A stretch of DNA of 64,000 nucleotides from the NCBI GenBank assembly GCA_902776665.1, contig CACYQZ010000008.1, positions 1-64,000 on the forward strand, in the 5' to 3' direction. The position numbers and the translations under genes are program-made. Below the pieces are notes generated by a model. The model did no database searches. It was given only the letters and a program-made list of their open reading frames with translations, and had not been told where the DNA came from. The first letter of the stretch is position 1. Each line of letters begins with the position of its first letter. This stretch comes from an uncultured Prevotellaceae bacterium (GTDB taxonomy: Bacteria > Bacteroidota > Bacteroidia > Bacteroidales > Bacteroidaceae). Of this stretch, positions 17,512 through 25,974 are shown piece by piece.

Positions 17512-18969
17512 ATGGTCAATTTCAAGATTATATACAAAGTCATCGGAACGCTGCTCTTCATCGAGGCGGCGATGATGCTGATTTGTACGGGATTGGCAGT
17601 CTATCTCGGCGAAGACGACTCGCTCGCCTTCATCGTATCGGTCTTTCTGACGGTGCTCGGAGGCTTGATTTTCAAGTATTTAGGTCGCGATTCCGACAAC
17701 TCGCTGAGTCGTCGCGAAGCCTATCTGCTCGTGACGCTCACGTGGATTATCTTCAGTCTTTTCGGCTGTCTGCCCTTCCTCATCAGCGGCTACATTCCCG
17801 ACTTCACCAATGCCTATTTCGAAACGATTTCGGGCTTCACAACGACAGGTTGCAGCATTCTTAACGATGTGGAGGCGTTGCCCCACGGAATGTTGTTCTG
17901 GCGCACGATGACGCAATGGATTGGCGGATTGGGAATCGTCTTCTTCACCATCGCCATCATTCCCTCGCTCGTGGGCGGTAACGTCAAGGTGTTCTCCGCC
18001 GAAGCCACCGGTCCGATTCGTGCGAAAATGCACCCGCGACTCGGCACCACCGCCAAGTGGATTTGGAGCATCTACGCACTGCTCACCGTCGCTTGTGCCG
18101 CCTGCTACTACCTTGCCGGAATGGGACTTTTCGACTGTCTGAACTACGCGATGACCACCACGGCGACGGGCGGTTTCTCGACTCACAACGCCAGCACGGG
18201 CTATTTCCACAATCCTTACATCGACTACACGGCCATCACGTTTATGTTCCTCTCTGGCACGAGTTTCACACTACTCTATGCCACGATTTTCAAAGGTCGA
18301 TTCCGCCAATTCTACCATAATTCCGAGTTTCGACTCTACCTGTTGCTCGTCGCCATTGCCACGGCGCTCATCGTCATGATTCTCATCATCGACAACGACT
18401 ATCCATTCTTTGACGCTCTGCGCGTGGGCCTATTCCAAGTGACTTCGTTCATCACCACGACAGGCATTCTCAACGACGATCCGGCGCGCTGGCACCACAT
18501 CACGTGGGTCATTCTCAGCCTATGTATGTTCTTCGGAGCGTGTTCGGGCTCGACCAGCGGCGGTTTCAAGTGCATCCGCATCGTGATGGTGTTCACGATT
18601 ATGAAAAACGAGATTCGGCGCATTCTGCATCCGCGTGCCGTGTTGCCTGTCCGCGTCAACGACAACATCGTGCCCTACAGTTCGCAGGTGACGCTCTTGG
18701 CATTCCTCGCGGCCTATGTCGGACTGTGTATTTTCACCTATTTCTGTATGATTTCGACGGGTGTCGATCCGACCAACTCGATTACGATTGCGCTGAGTTG
18801 CGCAGGAAATGTCGGCCCGACGCTCGGACTGGAAATCGGTCCGACGATGTCGTGGGGCATTCTGCCGATGGGTGTAAAATGGTTGCTTTCGGGTCTGATG
18901 CTGATGGGTCGATTGGAAATTTTCACCGTGGTCGTGCTCTTCACCCGCGCTTTCTGGAAAGAAAACTAA
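17512..18969 (+). CDS. trkH: Trk potassium uptake transmembrane subunit TrkH
   Basis: The channel-forming inner membrane subunit of the Trk potassium transporter. Seen: about ten hydrophobic segments and the four selectivity-filter loops of the SKT superfamily, FTTTGCSILND, TTATGGFSTHNAS, ITTTGILNDD and CAGNVGPTLG. The ATG at 17512 (MVNFKII) is chosen over a TTG at 17503 that falls in the repeat tract, giving 485 residues. It ends only 7 nt before the stop of a convergent glycosyltransferase, with no terminator visible between them. Confidence 0.95.
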   Translation: MVNFKIIYKVIGTLLFIEAAMMLICTGLAVYLGEDDSLAFIVSVFLTVLGGLIFKYLGRDSDNSLSRREAYLLVTLTWIIFSLFGCLPFLISGYIPDFTNAYFETISGFTTTGCSILNDVEALPHGMLFWRTMTQWIGGLGIVFFTIAIIPSLVGGNVKVFSAEATGPIRAKMHPRLGTTAKWIWSIYALLTVACAACYYLAGMGLFDCLNYAMTTTATGGFSTHNASTGYFHNPYIDYTAITFMFLSGTSFTLLYATIFKGRFRQFYHNSEFRLYLLLVAIATALIVMILIIDNDYPFFDALRVGLFQVTSFITTTGILNDDPARWHHITWVILSLCMFFGACSGSTSGGFKCIRIVMVFTIMKNEIRRILHPRAVLPVRVNDNIVPYSSQVTLLAFLAAYVGLCIFTYFCMISTGVDPTNSITIALSCAGNVGPTLGLEIGPTMSWGILPMGVKWLLSGLMLMGRLEIFTVVVLFTRAFWKEN

Positions 18970-18976
18970 TCGATTT

Positions 18977-19741
18977 TTATCTGAAAAGGAATAAAAAATG
19001 CTTCCAAAGCGTCGTTGCGAGACCGTAATGGCGGCGCATCACGTGGAAGCGCTCGATGAGCGATTGGCGATGGTTTTTCGTCGTCAAACCGCCATCGAGA
19101 TAGTTCACTACGACCATTCCGACGTGTTTCAGCGGCAGGTTTTCCTTTTCGGCCTCCTTCATCACGCGAATACACCAATCGACATCGGCACTGAGTCGAT
19201 AGTTCAGGTCGTAGAGGTTGCGCTTGGCGAGGTCGGCACGCGCATAGAACGCCTGATGGCAGACCAACATTCCGTTGCTGAACGAGTGCCACGAAAGCCC
19301 TGTTTTCGGTGGTGCGAGATGGCGATGGCGCAAGAAACGACCTTCGTCATCGACGATGTCGGTGTCGCCATAGAGCACGCCTGGCGGCGTTTCGCCGTCG
19401 CCCACGGCTGCCGCGATGAGTTCGAGCGTGTCGGGCGCAGGCAGCACGTCGCCCGCGTTGAGAAAAACGAGATAATCGCCCTTCGCCAACCCGATTCCCT
19501 TGTTCATCGCGTCGTAAAGGCCGCTGTCGCGCTCGGAAACGACAACGATTTCGTGCTTCTTGTCGGCATCTTGATTCGCCGCCTGATAGTCGGCCACGAG
19601 TTGCATCGTCGCGTCGGTCGAAGCCCCGTCGATGATGAGGTGCTCCACGTTGTAGCAACTTTGCGCCGCCACGCTGTCGAGCGTCCGTTTCAGCACTTTT
19701 TCGGCGTTGTATGTGCAGGTGATAATCGAAAATTTTATCAT
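18977..19741 (-). CDS. Family 2 glycosyltransferase
   Basis: Transfers a sugar from a nucleotide donor, probably during surface polysaccharide or LPS assembly on the cytoplasmic face. Seen: GT-A fold start MIKFSIITCTYNAEKVLKRTLDSV, LIIDGASTDATMQLV, ERDSGLYDAMNKGIGLAKGDYLVFLNAGD (the DXD-like metal site is NAGD as in WcaA-like enzymes) and the later DVDWCIRVM acceptor-side segment. The length is 254 residues. Its ATG overlaps the stop of the upstream glycosyltransferase (19738-19741), so translation is coupled. The specific sugar is unknown. Confidence 0.9.
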   Translation of the reverse strand: MIKFSIITCTYNAEKVLKRTLDSVAAQSCYNVEHLIIDGASTDATMQLVADYQAANQDADKKHEIVVVSERDSGLYDAMNKGIGLAKGDYLVFLNAGDVLPAPDTLELIAAAVGDGETPPGVLYGDTDIVDDEGRFLRHRHLAPPKTGLSWHSFSNGMLVCHQAFYARADLAKRNLYDLNYRLSADVDWCIRVMKEAEKENLPLKHVGMVVVNYLDGGLTTKNHRQSLIERFHVMRRHYGLATTLWKHFLFLFR

Positions 19742-20988
19742 TTTTGTAAGATTTTCTGGTAAAGTTCAATATACTGCGCAGCAACGGTGTGGTCGGCATA
19801 GCGAAGGGCAATGTCGTCGCGAAGTTTTTGACGGTCGTGCGAGGTTGTGAGTGCCCATTCGATGCCGTCGGCAAGGCTTTCTGCCGATAGTCGTTTCGCC
19901 AAATAACCATTGTCCAGATGCTGGATAATGTCGGCTTGACCGCTACCGTCGAACGACACCGACGCACAACCGCACGCCTGCGCCTCAATCAGCGTCTGAC
20001 CGAAGGTTTCGTAAAGCGACGAAGACACAACCGCATCTGCCGCAGCATAGATTTCCGAAAGTTGTTTTTCGTTGTCGATATAATGGAAATAGGTGTGCGA
20101 AATGGGCAGTTTTTCGAGCGTTTTCGGGTCGCGAATTCGACCGAACAGCAGTAGATGAAGGTCGTTTCGGGCAATTTTTCCGCGTTCAACCACGATTTTC
20201 AAGGCATCCACCAAGTAGTTGAAGCCTTTGATGGGGTCGTCGATGCGGGCAGCCCCGAAAACGAGGACTTTCGAGGCAGTAATATGCAGTTTTTCGCGGC
20301 ATTGTTGTGGGTCGAGCAGTTCAAATTTCGACAAATCAATCGTGTTGGGAATCACCGTTATTTCCTGATTCTGAACGATGGAACTCGACAAGGTCTTCGC
20401 CTTGAGCCATTCGCTGACCGCCACCCATTGAATTCTTCTGTCGTTGAAAAGTCGTTGTTTTTTCTTCCACACACGATTTGACAAGTCGTGGCGGCTCGGA
20501 AATCGCAAGAATGGGCAGTTTTGGCACTCATTTTCGTATTTTCTACATTCATGGGCGTGGTGGCAAATCGCCGTCGCAGGCCACATATCGTGCATCGTCC
20601 AGACGACAGGTTTTCCCGAGTCGAGAATCTTGCGGATGCCTCGCAGCGAGAGCATTCCGTGGTTGACCCAATGCAGGTGGATGATGTCGGCCTCGCGAAA
20701 TTCGGGCGTTTGAGTGATGTCGATGCCCGTGTTGGCAATGGACACGGCGAAGAGGTTCCGACGACTCAGCAGGTTGCACAGCCAGATGACGAATCGTTCG
20801 TAGCAAAATCGCAGGTAATTGCCGACCCTCGACCCCACGACAACGACCGAAGAATGGTTGCTTTTCTTCTCGCGCACCATCATCGTCGCCTCCACGCCAT
20901 TGTTGCGCAGGGCTTCCATCAGTCGGTTGGCCGCTACGGCGGCGCCGCCTGTGCTTTCAGAGGTATTGACAATTAAAATTTTCATCAT
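19738..20988 (-). CDS. Family 4-like glycosyltransferase
   Basis: GT-B-fold glycosyltransferase with MKILIVNTSESTGGAAVAANRL at the N-terminus, HLHWVNHGMLS and TMHDMWPATAICHHA in the acceptor domain (with a CRKYENECQNCP cysteine cluster typical of WcaC-like colanic-acid enzymes), and the donor-site SLYETFGQTLIEAQACGCASVSFDGSGQ split over its conserved parts. ATGs at 20988 and 20985 are equally possible; longer starts run into the palindromic element upstream. It overlaps the end of nadD by about 30 nt only because that element extended nadD. Likely in exopolysaccharide or LPS synthesis together with the next gene. Confidence 0.9.
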   Translation of the reverse strand: MMKILIVNTSESTGGAAVAANRLMEALRNNGVEATMMVREKKSNHSSVVVVGSRVGNYLRFCYERFVIWLCNLLSRRNLFAVSIANTGIDITQTPEFREADIIHLHWVNHGMLSLRGIRKILDSGKPVVWTMHDMWPATAICHHAHECRKYENECQNCPFLRFPSRHDLSNRVWKKKQRLFNDRRIQWVAVSEWLKAKTLSSSIVQNQEITVIPNTIDLSKFELLDPQQCREKLHITASKVLVFGAARIDDPIKGFNYLVDALKIVVERGKIARNDLHLLLFGRIRDPKTLEKLPISHTYFHYIDNEKQLSEIYAAADAVVSSSLYETFGQTLIEAQACGCASVSFDGSGQADIIQHLDNGYLAKRLSAESLADGIEWALTTSHDRQKLRDDIALRYADHTVAAQYIELYQKILQK

Positions 20989-21580
20989 AAAGAGCCCCCT
21001 CCAACTCCCCAGAAGGGGGAGAGGCCATAATTTCATCATAAATAGCAATCGGCAGCAAGCGACGCACGGTTTTTCCTTCGCGCAGTCGGCGGCGAATTTC
21101 GGTGCTGCTGACGCGATAGAGTTTGGTGTTTACGAGCGTCACCGAGGACGGAAGCGTCGTGGGGTCGATGTCGTAGCCCTCACGCGGATAGACGATGACG
21201 CGGTAGTTTTTCAGGATGTCGTCGGCGCGATACCAACGGTCGAAAATCGACCAGTTGTCGGCTCCGATGATGAGCGAAAATTCGTGTTCGGGATAGTCCT
21301 TCGACAGCGATTGCAGCGTGTCCCACGTATAGGACGGACGCGGCAGGTGAAATTCGTAGTCGCAGGCGACGAGTCCGTCCTCGTTTTCGAGTGCCTTTCG
21401 CGTGAGCGACAGCCGCAAATCGTCGTCCCAGAGGTCTGAATTGCCTTGTTTCAGAGGATTTTGCGGCGACACCATCAGCCAAACCTCATCGAGGCGCTGC
21501 TTGCGGAGAATCTGCCGTGCAAGGGCGATGTGACCGCGATGAATGGGGTTGAACGAACCGCCGAAAATGCCGATTTTCAT
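20957..21580 (-). CDS. nadD: Nicotinate-nucleotide adenylyltransferase
   Basis: Adenylates nicotinate mononucleotide in NAD synthesis. Seen: the nucleotidyltransferase start MKIGIFGGSFNPIHRGHIALA with the HxGH site, SLIIGADNWSIFDRW, and the C-terminal VSSTEIRRRLREGK motif (SSTxIR). The catalytic core is complete. After YDEIM the reading frame enters a GC-rich palindrome (ASPPSGELEGA) and then the leader and first codons of the glycosyltransferase gene, so the last 20 or so residues are not ancestral NadD sequence. It lies in the yicC-gmk-nadD gene order common in Bacteroidota, 8 nt after gmk. Confidence 0.93.
   Translation of the reverse strand: MKIGIFGGSFNPIHRGHIALARQILRKQRLDEVWLMVSPQNPLKQGNSDLWDDDLRLSLTRKALENEDGLVACDYEFHLPRPSYTWDTLQSLSKDYPEHEFSLIIGADNWSIFDRWYRADDILKNYRVIVYPREGYDIDPTTLPSSVTLVNTKLYRVSSTEIRRRLREGKTVRRLLPIAIYDEIMASPPSGELEGALYDENFNCQYL
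20980..21042. repeat. GC-rich palindromic element with flanking direct repeats, copy 2
   Basis: The core 20992-21030 is an imperfect palindrome (CTCCCC/GGGGAG inner stem) sharing AGCCCCCTCC with the copy at 11970. It is bracketed by identical 12-bp direct repeats TTTCATCATAAA at 20980-20991 and 21031-21042, which look like a target-site duplication. The element sits in the nadD/glycosyltransferase junction and is read through as the nadD C-terminus. Confidence 0.8.
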
Positions 21581-21588
21581 CTACTATT

Positions 21589-22170
21589 TCACTTTTCCTT
21601 TCCAACAAATTCCCCGACCATCTCCAGTGCCTCGGCAAGTGCGGTTTCGAGTTTGTCATTGACGAGGATTCGGTCGAATTGCGGGGCGAACGTCATCTCG
21701 TATTCGGCTTTTGCCAGTCGCTCTTCGATGGCCTCGGGCGTGTCGGTTCCGCGACCCTCCAATCGACGGCGCAATTCCTCGACCGACGGCGGCTGGATAA
21801 ACACCGAGAGTGCCCGTTTTCCGTAATGTTTCTTGATGTTGATGCCACCCTTCACATCGACGTCGAAAACCACGTTCTGACCGGCCTTTCGCTGCCGTTC
21901 GACTTGCTCCTTGAGCGTGCCGTAGAAGCGGTCTTGATACACTTCTTCATATTCCAAAAACTCGTCGTTGTCGATTTTCTGGCGAAACTCCTCGGGCGAA
22001 AGAAAAAAATACTCCACACCGTTCTGTTCCTCGCCACGCGGCGGACGGCTCGTACACGACACCGAGAAAGCCAACTTCAGTTCGGGATGCTCGTTCATCA
22101 ACCAATTCACGATGGTCGATTTTCCACTGCCCGACGGTGCCGAAACGATAATCAATTTTCCTTTTTTCAT
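21589..22170 (-). CDS. gmk: Guanylate kinase
   Basis: Phosphorylates GMP to GDP in the cytoplasm. Seen: the P-loop APSGSGKSTIVNWL near the N-terminus, the GMP-binding SCTSRPPRGEEQNGVEYFF (SxTTRxPRxGE-type), EYEEVYQDRFYGTLKEQVE and DVDVKGGINIKKHY. The length of 193 residues is typical. It overlaps the end of yicC by 4 nt (22167-22170), indicating coupled translation. Confidence 0.95.
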   Translation of the reverse strand: MKKGKLIIVSAPSGSGKSTIVNWLMNEHPELKLAFSVSCTSRPPRGEEQNGVEYFFLSPEEFRQKIDNDEFLEYEEVYQDRFYGTLKEQVERQRKAGQNVVFDVDVKGGINIKKHYGKRALSVFIQPPSVEELRRRLEGRGTDTPEAIEERLAKAEYEMTFAPQFDRILVNDKLETALAEALEMVGEFVGKEK

Positions 22171-23039
22171 AATGCATTCAAAACTTGCTCTTTAATCTGC
22201 TCCAACTCATCTTTCATCATCACGACAATGTTCTGCATCTCGGCGAGGTTGCTTTTCGAACCCGTCGTATTTATTTCACGACCCATTTCCTGCGCGATGA
22301 AACCGAGTTTTTTGCCCTGCGACGAGGGTTCGGCCATCGTCTCGCGGAAATATTGCAGATGGTTCGTCAGACGCTGTTTTTCCTCGTTGATGTCGAGTTT
22401 TTCGATGTAATAAATCAGTTCCTGTTCCAAGCGATTTTTGTCGTAATCGACTCCGGGAATCGTGTTCAGACCCTCGACGATGCGCTGGCGGATTTTCTCG
22501 ACGCGAAGTTGCTCGTAGGGCTCAATTTGCGCCAAAAGTTGCTCGATATTGTCGATTTTCTCGGCAAATTTCCGCTCCAGAGCCGCGCCTTCCTGCCGAC
22601 GGAACGCGATGAGCGCGTCGAGTGCCTGACCGACAGCCGCCGACACCACTTCCCACTCGTCGTCGCCGAGTACTTCGGCCTCGGTTCGCGTCGTCACGTC
22701 GGGCATTCGCATCAGCGTCTGAAACCAGTCTTGCGGCTCTGGAATGCCGAATTTCTCGGCCATCTGCTTCATTTGCCGAAAATAATTTTCCGCCAACGAA
22801 GCGTTGATTTGTGCGGCGTCGCCACCGACTTTCTCTGTCCAAATCGCAAACTCCACTTTTCCGCGTTCCAACGCCTTCGCCACCAGCTGCCGAAGTTCCA
22901 TTTCCTTCTCGCGATAGAGCGGCACGATGCGCGTTGTAAGGTCGAGTTGCTTCGAGTTGAGCGACTTCACCTCGACGTGGATTTTTTTCTCGTTAAAGGT
23001 CGCGACAGCCTTGCCGTAACCCGTCATTGATAGTATCAT
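22167..23039 (-). CDS. yicC: YicC-family endoribonuclease
   Basis: YicC proteins are conserved bacterial RNases that act on RNA under stress or in sRNA turnover. Seen: the family N-terminus MILSMTGYGKA, VEVKSLNSKQLDLTTRI, and the conserved C-terminal DUF1732 part with DKNRLEQELIYYIEKLDINEE, LTNHLQYF and GKKLGFIAQEMGREINTTGSK. The ATG at 23039 fits the conserved start; an extension to 23069 covers the promoter region. The length is 290 residues. First gene of the yicC-gmk-nadD operon. Confidence 0.94.
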   Translation of the reverse strand: MILSMTGYGKAVATFNEKKIHVEVKSLNSKQLDLTTRIVPLYREKEMELRQLVAKALERGKVEFAIWTEKVGGDAAQINASLAENYFRQMKQMAEKFGIPEPQDWFQTLMRMPDVTTRTEAEVLGDDEWEVVSAAVGQALDALIAFRRQEGAALERKFAEKIDNIEQLLAQIEPYEQLRVEKIRQRIVEGLNTIPGVDYDKNRLEQELIYYIEKLDINEEKQRLTNHLQYFRETMAEPSSQGKKLGFIAQEMGREINTTGSKSNLAEMQNIVVMMKDELEQIKEQVLNAL

Positions 23040-23066
23040 AATTGTAGATAATCGAAAATTTTTCTG

Positions 23067-23104
23067 CAAAAGTACGAATTTCCGACGAAAAATGAGTATT
23101 TTTG
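23067..23104. promoter_or_regulatory. Divergent promoter pair (yicC and tsaB)
   Basis: TACTTTTG on the minus strand (23067-23074) and TATTTTTG on the plus strand (23097-23104) match TAnnTTTG and lie 30 bp apart, nearly the same geometry as the pair at 14148-14184. Confidence 0.65.
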
Positions 23105-23131
23105 CACATTATTTCTGAAAAAACATCACTG

Positions 23132-23836
23132 ATGGCGACAATTTTGCACATAGAAACGAGCACGGAAGTCTGTTCCGTGGCGGTGAGTCAGGACGGTTTG
23201 TGCGTCTTTGAACGCGAAGACCGCGAAGGGCCGAACCACGCCGTGAAATCAGGCGTTTTCATCGATGAAGCACTCTCGCACATCGACTCGCAACTGCTGA
23301 CGCTCGATGCCGTGGCGGTGAGCGGCGGACCAGGCTCTTACACGGGACTGCGCATCGGAGTTTCGACGGCGAAGGGCGTTTGTTTCGGACGCGACGCACG
23401 GCTGATTTCAGTGCCGACGCTCGAAGTGCTTTGCGTGCCTGTCTTGTTGCAAGAAAAGGTCAAGGAAGACAACGCGCTGCTGTGTCCGATGCTCGACGCA
23501 CGACGGATGGAGGTCTATGCCGCGCTGTTCGACCGCTCGCTGCGCGAAGTCCGTCCGACACAGGCCGACATTGTCGATGGCGACACCTATCGGGCGTTTC
23601 TCGACGAACGACCCGTCTATTTCTTCGGAAATGGCGCGGCGAAATGTATGGAAGTCATCGACCATCCGAATGCGCGATTCATCGAGGGTGTCGTGCCGCT
23701 GGCGCGGTGGATGTTCCCGTTGGCCGAACGTCGCTTTTTCGACCAAAAATTCGAGGATGTGGCCTATTTCGAGCCGTTTTATCTGAAGGATTTTGTGGCA
23801 AAGGCCGCGAGGGATTTATTGAACATTGAACATTGA
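23132..23836 (+). CDS. tsaB: tRNA threonylcarbamoyladenosine biosynthesis protein TsaB
   Basis: Partner of TsaD and TsaE in making the t6A modification of ANN-decoding tRNAs. Seen: ASKHA-fold start ILHIETSTEVCSVAVSQDG, the conserved SGGPGSYTGLRIGVSTAKG, and LCPMLDARRMEVYAALFD. The ATG at 23132 (MATILHIETS) is preferred to 23102, which lies inside the promoter. The length is 234 residues. The final LLNIEH and the stop come from an ATTGAAC heptad repeat, as in dxr. Confidence 0.94.
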   Translation: MATILHIETSTEVCSVAVSQDGLCVFEREDREGPNHAVKSGVFIDEALSHIDSQLLTLDAVAVSGGPGSYTGLRIGVSTAKGVCFGRDARLISVPTLEVLCVPVLLQEKVKEDNALLCPMLDARRMEVYAALFDRSLREVRPTQADIVDGDTYRAFLDERPVYFFGNGAAKCMEVIDHPNARFIEGVVPLARWMFPLAERRFFDQKFEDVAYFEPFYLKDFVAKAARDLLNIEH

Positions 23837-23896
23837 AAGAACATTGAAAATAAAATTGTCAAATCAATTGTAAATTGTAAATTCGTAAATTATATA
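23817..23896 (+). repeat. Compound heptad tract (ATTGAAC then ATTGTAA)
   Basis: ATTGAAC units form the tsaB end and stop, then an ATTGTCAA/ATTGTAA series fills the rest of the gap to the ATG at 23897. Two different words follow each other in one tract. Confidence 0.85.
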
Positions 23897-24535
23897 ATGA
23901 AGAATATGAACATCGAAGGATTAGACTACAACACCCAACGCGAAAAACTGATTCTGCCCGAATACGGACGCGAAATCCAGTGTATGGTCGATTACGCGGT
24001 CGGTCTGCCCGAAAAAGACGAGCGAACACGCTGCGCCAAGGCCATCGTCGAGATTATGAAACGAATGGTGCCACGCGACCGAGGCAATGCCGACTACGAA
24101 CAGAAAATGTGGGACCACCTCGCACTGATGAGCGACTTCAAACTCGACATCGACTGGCCATTCGACATCAGCGACGCCCGTCGAATGAAGACGAAACCCG
24201 AACCGATGCCCTACCCGATGAAAGAAATTCCCGTGAGGCACTACGGAAGAATGGTTTTCGACATTTTCGAGCAACTCAAGACGATGGAAGAAGGTCCTGA
24301 GCGCGACGAAATCGTGCGCCGCACGGCCAACCAGATGAAGCGAAACCTCGCGCAGTGGAGCCACGGCTCGGCCGACAACGAAATCGTGGCGAACGACATC
24401 GCCCGATTCACCGACGGAAAGGTGCAACTGGATGCCGATTCCATCAAAGTCGATAAAACCGCCGTTGCCAAAAACTTCGAACCCCGCACGTTCAAACGCA
24501 AAAACGGCAGTAAACGCTCCAATTCAAATATGTAA
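23897..24535 (+). CDS. DUF4290 family protein
   Basis: A 212-residue soluble protein, no signal peptide. The N-terminus MNIEGLDYNTQREKLILPEYGREIQ and the segment KRMVPRDRGNADYEQKMWDHLALMSDFKLDIDWPF in its conserved parts match the Bacteroidota-restricted DUF4290 family. It is strongly acidic and basic in alternation and probably helical, with a basic C-terminus (TFKRKNGSKRSNSN). The function is not known. It lies between tsaB and murA in the same direction, an arrangement that suggests a housekeeping role. Confidence 0.85.
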   Translation: MKNMNIEGLDYNTQREKLILPEYGREIQCMVDYAVGLPEKDERTRCAKAIVEIMKRMVPRDRGNADYEQKMWDHLALMSDFKLDIDWPFDISDARRMKTKPEPMPYPMKEIPVRHYGRMVFDIFEQLKTMEEGPERDEIVRRTANQMKRNLAQWSHGSADNEIVANDIARFTDGKVQLDADSIKVDKTAVAKNFEPRTFKRKNGSKRSNSNM

Positions 24536-24550
24536 TCATAATTATTAATT

Positions 24551-24569
24551 GGAGTTCCTTGAGAGCTCC
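24551..24569 (+). promoter_or_regulatory. Small hairpin in the DUF4290-murA gap
   Basis: GGAGTTC (24551-24557) can pair with GAGCTCC (24563-24569) with one G-U pair. It has no T-run, so it is not a standard terminator; its role is unknown. Confidence 0.35.
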
Positions 24570-24578
24570 GCTCGAAAA

Positions 24579-24606
24579 AATTGTTAATTGTAAATTGTAA
24601 ATTGAA
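24579..24606 (+). repeat. ATTGTAA heptad repeat before murA
   Basis: Three to four ATTGTTA/ATTGTAA units end 4 nt before the GTG start of murA. Confidence 0.85.
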
Positions 24607-24609
24607 ATC

Positions 24610-25950
24610 GTGGAATCATTTATCATAGAAGGCGGTCGCCTGTTGAAAGGAACCATCACACCGCAGGGAGCGAAGAACGAAGCCCTGCAAGTCATCAGTG
24701 CCACGCTACTGACCAGCGACAAGGTGCGCATCAAAAACGTGCCCGACATTCTCGACGTGAAAAACCTCATTCAACTACTCAAGGATATGGGCGTGAGGGT
24801 CGTGCAGAACGGCGTGAACGACTATACTTTTCAGGCCGACAACCTGAATCTCGACTATCTGCAAGACGACGAATTCATTCGGAAATGTGCCTCGTTGCGC
24901 GGCTCGGTGTTGCTCATCGGCCCGCTGCTCGCACGCTTCGGAAAGGCCGTCATTGCCGAGCCCGGAGGCGACAAAATCGGTCGTCGCCGACTCGACACCC
25001 ATTTCCTCGGTTTTAAGTACCTCGGGGCGACCTTCAGCCACGACGAAGTGCGAAACGTCTTCAACATCGAAGCACCCAACACCCAACACCCAACACCCAA
25101 CACCCAACACCTTCGCGGCACTCGGATGCTGCTCGACGAAGCCTCGGTCACGGGCACGGCCAACATCATTATGGCTGCCGTCTTGGCAAAGGGCACAACA
25201 ACCATCTACAACGCCGCCTGCGAGCCTTATATCCAACAACTTTGCAAGATGCTCAACGCGATGGGCGCACGCATCGACGGCATTGCCTCAAACCTGCTCA
25301 CCATCGAGGGAGTGACCACGCTCGGCGGCACCGAACACACGATTCTGCCCGATATGATTGAAGTCGGCTCGTTCATCGGCTTGGCGGCAATGGTCGGCAA
25401 CGGCATCACCATCAAAAACGTGTCGCTCGAAAACCTCGGCATCATTCCCGACGCATTTCAGCGCCTCGGCATCAAAATCAAGGTGAAAGGCGACGACATT
25501 TTCATTCCACGACAGCCGCACTACGCCGTGGAATCGTTCATCGACGGCACCATTATGACCCTCGCCGATGCGCCTTGGCCTGGCTTGACGCCCGACCTGC
25601 TCTCGGTGTTGCTCGTTGTCGCCACGCAGGCTCGCGGAACGGTGCTCATCCATCAGAAAATGTTTGAAAGTCGCCTGTTTTTCGTCGATAAACTCATCGA
25701 TATGGGCGCACAAATCATCCTCTGCGACCCGCACCGCGCCGTCATCGTCGGTCACGACCGAAAGATTCAACTTCGCGGTCGCCGAATGACCAGCCCTGAC
25801 ATCCGCGCAGGAATCGCCCTGCTCATCGCCGCACTCTCGGCCAATGGCACGAGCCGCATCGCCAACATCGCACAAATCGACCGCGGCTACGAGAACATCG
25901 AAGCCCGACTCAACGCGCTCGGCGCAAAAATCACGCGAGTCAATGATTAA
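24610..25950 (+). CDS. murA: UDP-N-acetylglucosamine 1-carboxyvinyltransferase
   Basis: First committed step of peptidoglycan synthesis: transfers enolpyruvate from PEP to UDP-GlcNAc. Seen: start ESFIIEGGRLLKGTITPQGAKNEAL (GTG start), VLLIGPLLARFGKAVI, the active-site loop PGGDKIGRRRLDTH, and the later GTTTIYNAACEPYIQ, DMIEVGSFIGLAAM and RGYENIEARLNALGA. The loop residue that is Cys115 in E. coli is Asp121 here, which is known in other lineages to give fosfomycin insensitivity. An in-frame run of five perfect ACCCAAC heptads (25074-25108) adds a TQHPTPNTQH stretch at about residues 155-167. The length of 446 is slightly above normal for that reason. Confidence 0.95.
   Translation: MESFIIEGGRLLKGTITPQGAKNEALQVISATLLTSDKVRIKNVPDILDVKNLIQLLKDMGVRVVQNGVNDYTFQADNLNLDYLQDDEFIRKCASLRGSVLLIGPLLARFGKAVIAEPGGDKIGRRRLDTHFLGFKYLGATFSHDEVRNVFNIEAPNTQHPTPNTQHLRGTRMLLDEASVTGTANIIMAAVLAKGTTTIYNAACEPYIQQLCKMLNAMGARIDGIASNLLTIEGVTTLGGTEHTILPDMIEVGSFIGLAAMVGNGITIKNVSLENLGIIPDAFQRLGIKIKVKGDDIFIPRQPHYAVESFIDGTIMTLADAPWPGLTPDLLSVLLVVATQARGTVLIHQKMFESRLFFVDKLIDMGAQIILCDPHRAVIVGHDRKIQLRGRRMTSPDIRAGIALLIAALSANGTSRIANIAQIDRGYENIEARLNALGAKITRVND
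25074..25108 (+). repeat. In-frame ACCCAAC heptad repeat in murA
   Basis: Five perfect tandem copies of ACCCAAC. The same word, in the same sense orientation, forms the repeat inside rseP (624-686). Confidence 0.95.
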
Positions 25951-25974
25951 AAACTTAACACTCCACACTCCACA

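Noticed and set aside
24541-24609. Terminator between the DUF4290 gene and murA
   Set aside because: The hairpin is short (7 bp) and not followed by T; more likely read-through to murA.
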